DNA of 5,464 nt, taken from Treponema sp. (lineage in GTDB: Bacteria > Spirochaetota > Spirochaetia > Treponematales > Breznakiellaceae). A model generated the notes under the pieces. That model did not search any database, was not told the origin of the DNA, and was given only the letters and a program-made list of their open reading frames with translations. Shown here in pieces: positions 4,989 to 5,464 of the stretch; within the stretch, counting starts at the first letter, position 1, and each line of letters begins with the position of its first letter. The stretch covers positions 1 to 5,464 of the forward strand of contig JAIRRU010000067.1 of NCBI GenBank assembly GCA_031255815.1. The letters run 5' to 3'. The position numbers were made by a program, and so were the translations under genes.

Positions 4989-5464
4989 ATGCTGTTCCCG
5001 CTGATCAAGGAGATTCTCCTGCTCCCGCCTCAGTCCCAGGAAGTAAAGATCCGGGGCTGGGTTCGTACCAAAAGGGAATTGAAGAATCTTGTCTTTATCG
5101 AGGTGAATGACGGTTCCTGCTTTAAGAGCATCCAGTGCGCCTTCGACCGGAACAGGCTCTCTTGCCCGGCAGCTTCCGGGGAGGCCCCGGCCGCCGGAGG
5201 TTCCGGCCTCGAATCGGCCCTGGAGGGGGCCGGCACCGGGGTTTCCGTGGAGCTGACCGGGAAACTGGTTCCCTCCCCCGCCTCCGGGCAGGCTGTGGAA
5301 GTGGCCGCCGAATCCCTCAGGATCCTGGGCGCCGCCCCGCCCGAGACTTACCCCCTTCAGAAAAAGCGGCATTCCCTGGAATTCCTGCGGGAAATAGCCC
5401 ACCTGCGGCCCCGGACCAATACCTTCGGCGCGGTGGCCCGGATACGGAGCCGGCTCTCCTTCGC
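4989..5464 (+). CDS. asnS: Asparaginyl-tRNA synthetase, N-terminal part (3' end outside window)
   Basis: The frame is open to the window edge, giving 158 residues. The enzyme charges tRNA-Asn with asparagine in the cytosol (class IIb). Residues about 18-113 are the OB-fold anticodon-binding domain: '[20 protein letters not shown]', '[14 protein letters not shown]' and '[14 protein letters not shown]'. The junction to the catalytic domain reads '[31 protein letters not shown]'-like (119-149), and HLRPRTN separates AsnRS from AspRS and LysRS. Between 'QCAFD' and 'GVSV' lies a Gly/Ala/Ser/Pro-rich stretch (54-83) that looks longer than in E. coli AsnRS, judged from memory. The start is forced: TAA at 4968-4970 is in frame upstream, and no other start codon lies between it and 4989. 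No Shine-Dalgarno is present, and the promoter sits so close that the message should be leaderless. Confidence 0.93.
   Translation, partial: MLFPLIKEILLLPPQSQEVKIRGWVRTKRELKNLVFIEVNDGSCFKSIQCAFDRNRLSCPAASGEAPAAGGSGLESALEGAGTGVSVELTGKLVPSPASGQAVEVAAESLRILGAAPPETYPLQKKRHSLEFLREIAHLRPRTNTFGAVARIRSRLSF

Noticed and set aside
4049..5402. Minus-strand ORFs opposite the kinase and asnS
   Set aside because: The + strand carries clear catalytic motifs in both genes; the opposite frames show low-complexity, domain-free products.

Overview
The window looks like a piece of a GC-rich, diderm bacterial chromosome. The best guess is a gut-type Treponema or related spirochaete. This is inferred from the mix of genes (GLUG-repeat surface protein, short secreted helical protein, outer-membrane barrel, secreted FecR-domain protein) and the style of their sequences; no marker gene settles it. 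All genes read on the + strand.

Bases 1-3870 carry four tightly packed genes whose products all appear to be exported. First is the 3' part of a GLUG-repeat protein (open at the left edge). It is followed by a 159-residue secreted protein with SLH-like helical segments, a 403-residue predicted outer-membrane beta-barrel, and a 241-residue periplasmic FecR-domain protein. Gaps are 9 bp, -8 bp and 11 bp. Two of the Shine-Dalgarno sequences overlap or abut the preceding stop codon, so this is very probably one operon building or decorating the cell envelope. Its promoter is not in the window.

Bases 3871-4099 are non-coding but not empty. A good -10 box (TATACT, 3905-3910) is followed about 7 nt later by a strongly self-complementary GC-rich stretch that runs to the Shine-Dalgarno of the next gene. 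It matches no riboswitch or housekeeping RNA I can name with confidence. It has a closing helix, two internal hairpins and competing alternative pairings, one of which would cover the edge of the ribosome-binding site. This is the most interesting element in the window.

Bases 4100-4864 encode a small kinase of the aminoglycoside/choline phosphotransferase fold with intact catalytic motifs and unknown substrate. After a 124-bp gap comes the 5' part of asnS (asparaginyl-tRNA synthetase), open at the right edge. Its promoter boxes place the transcription start exactly on the A of the ATG, and no Shine-Dalgarno is present, so its mRNA is predicted to be leaderless.
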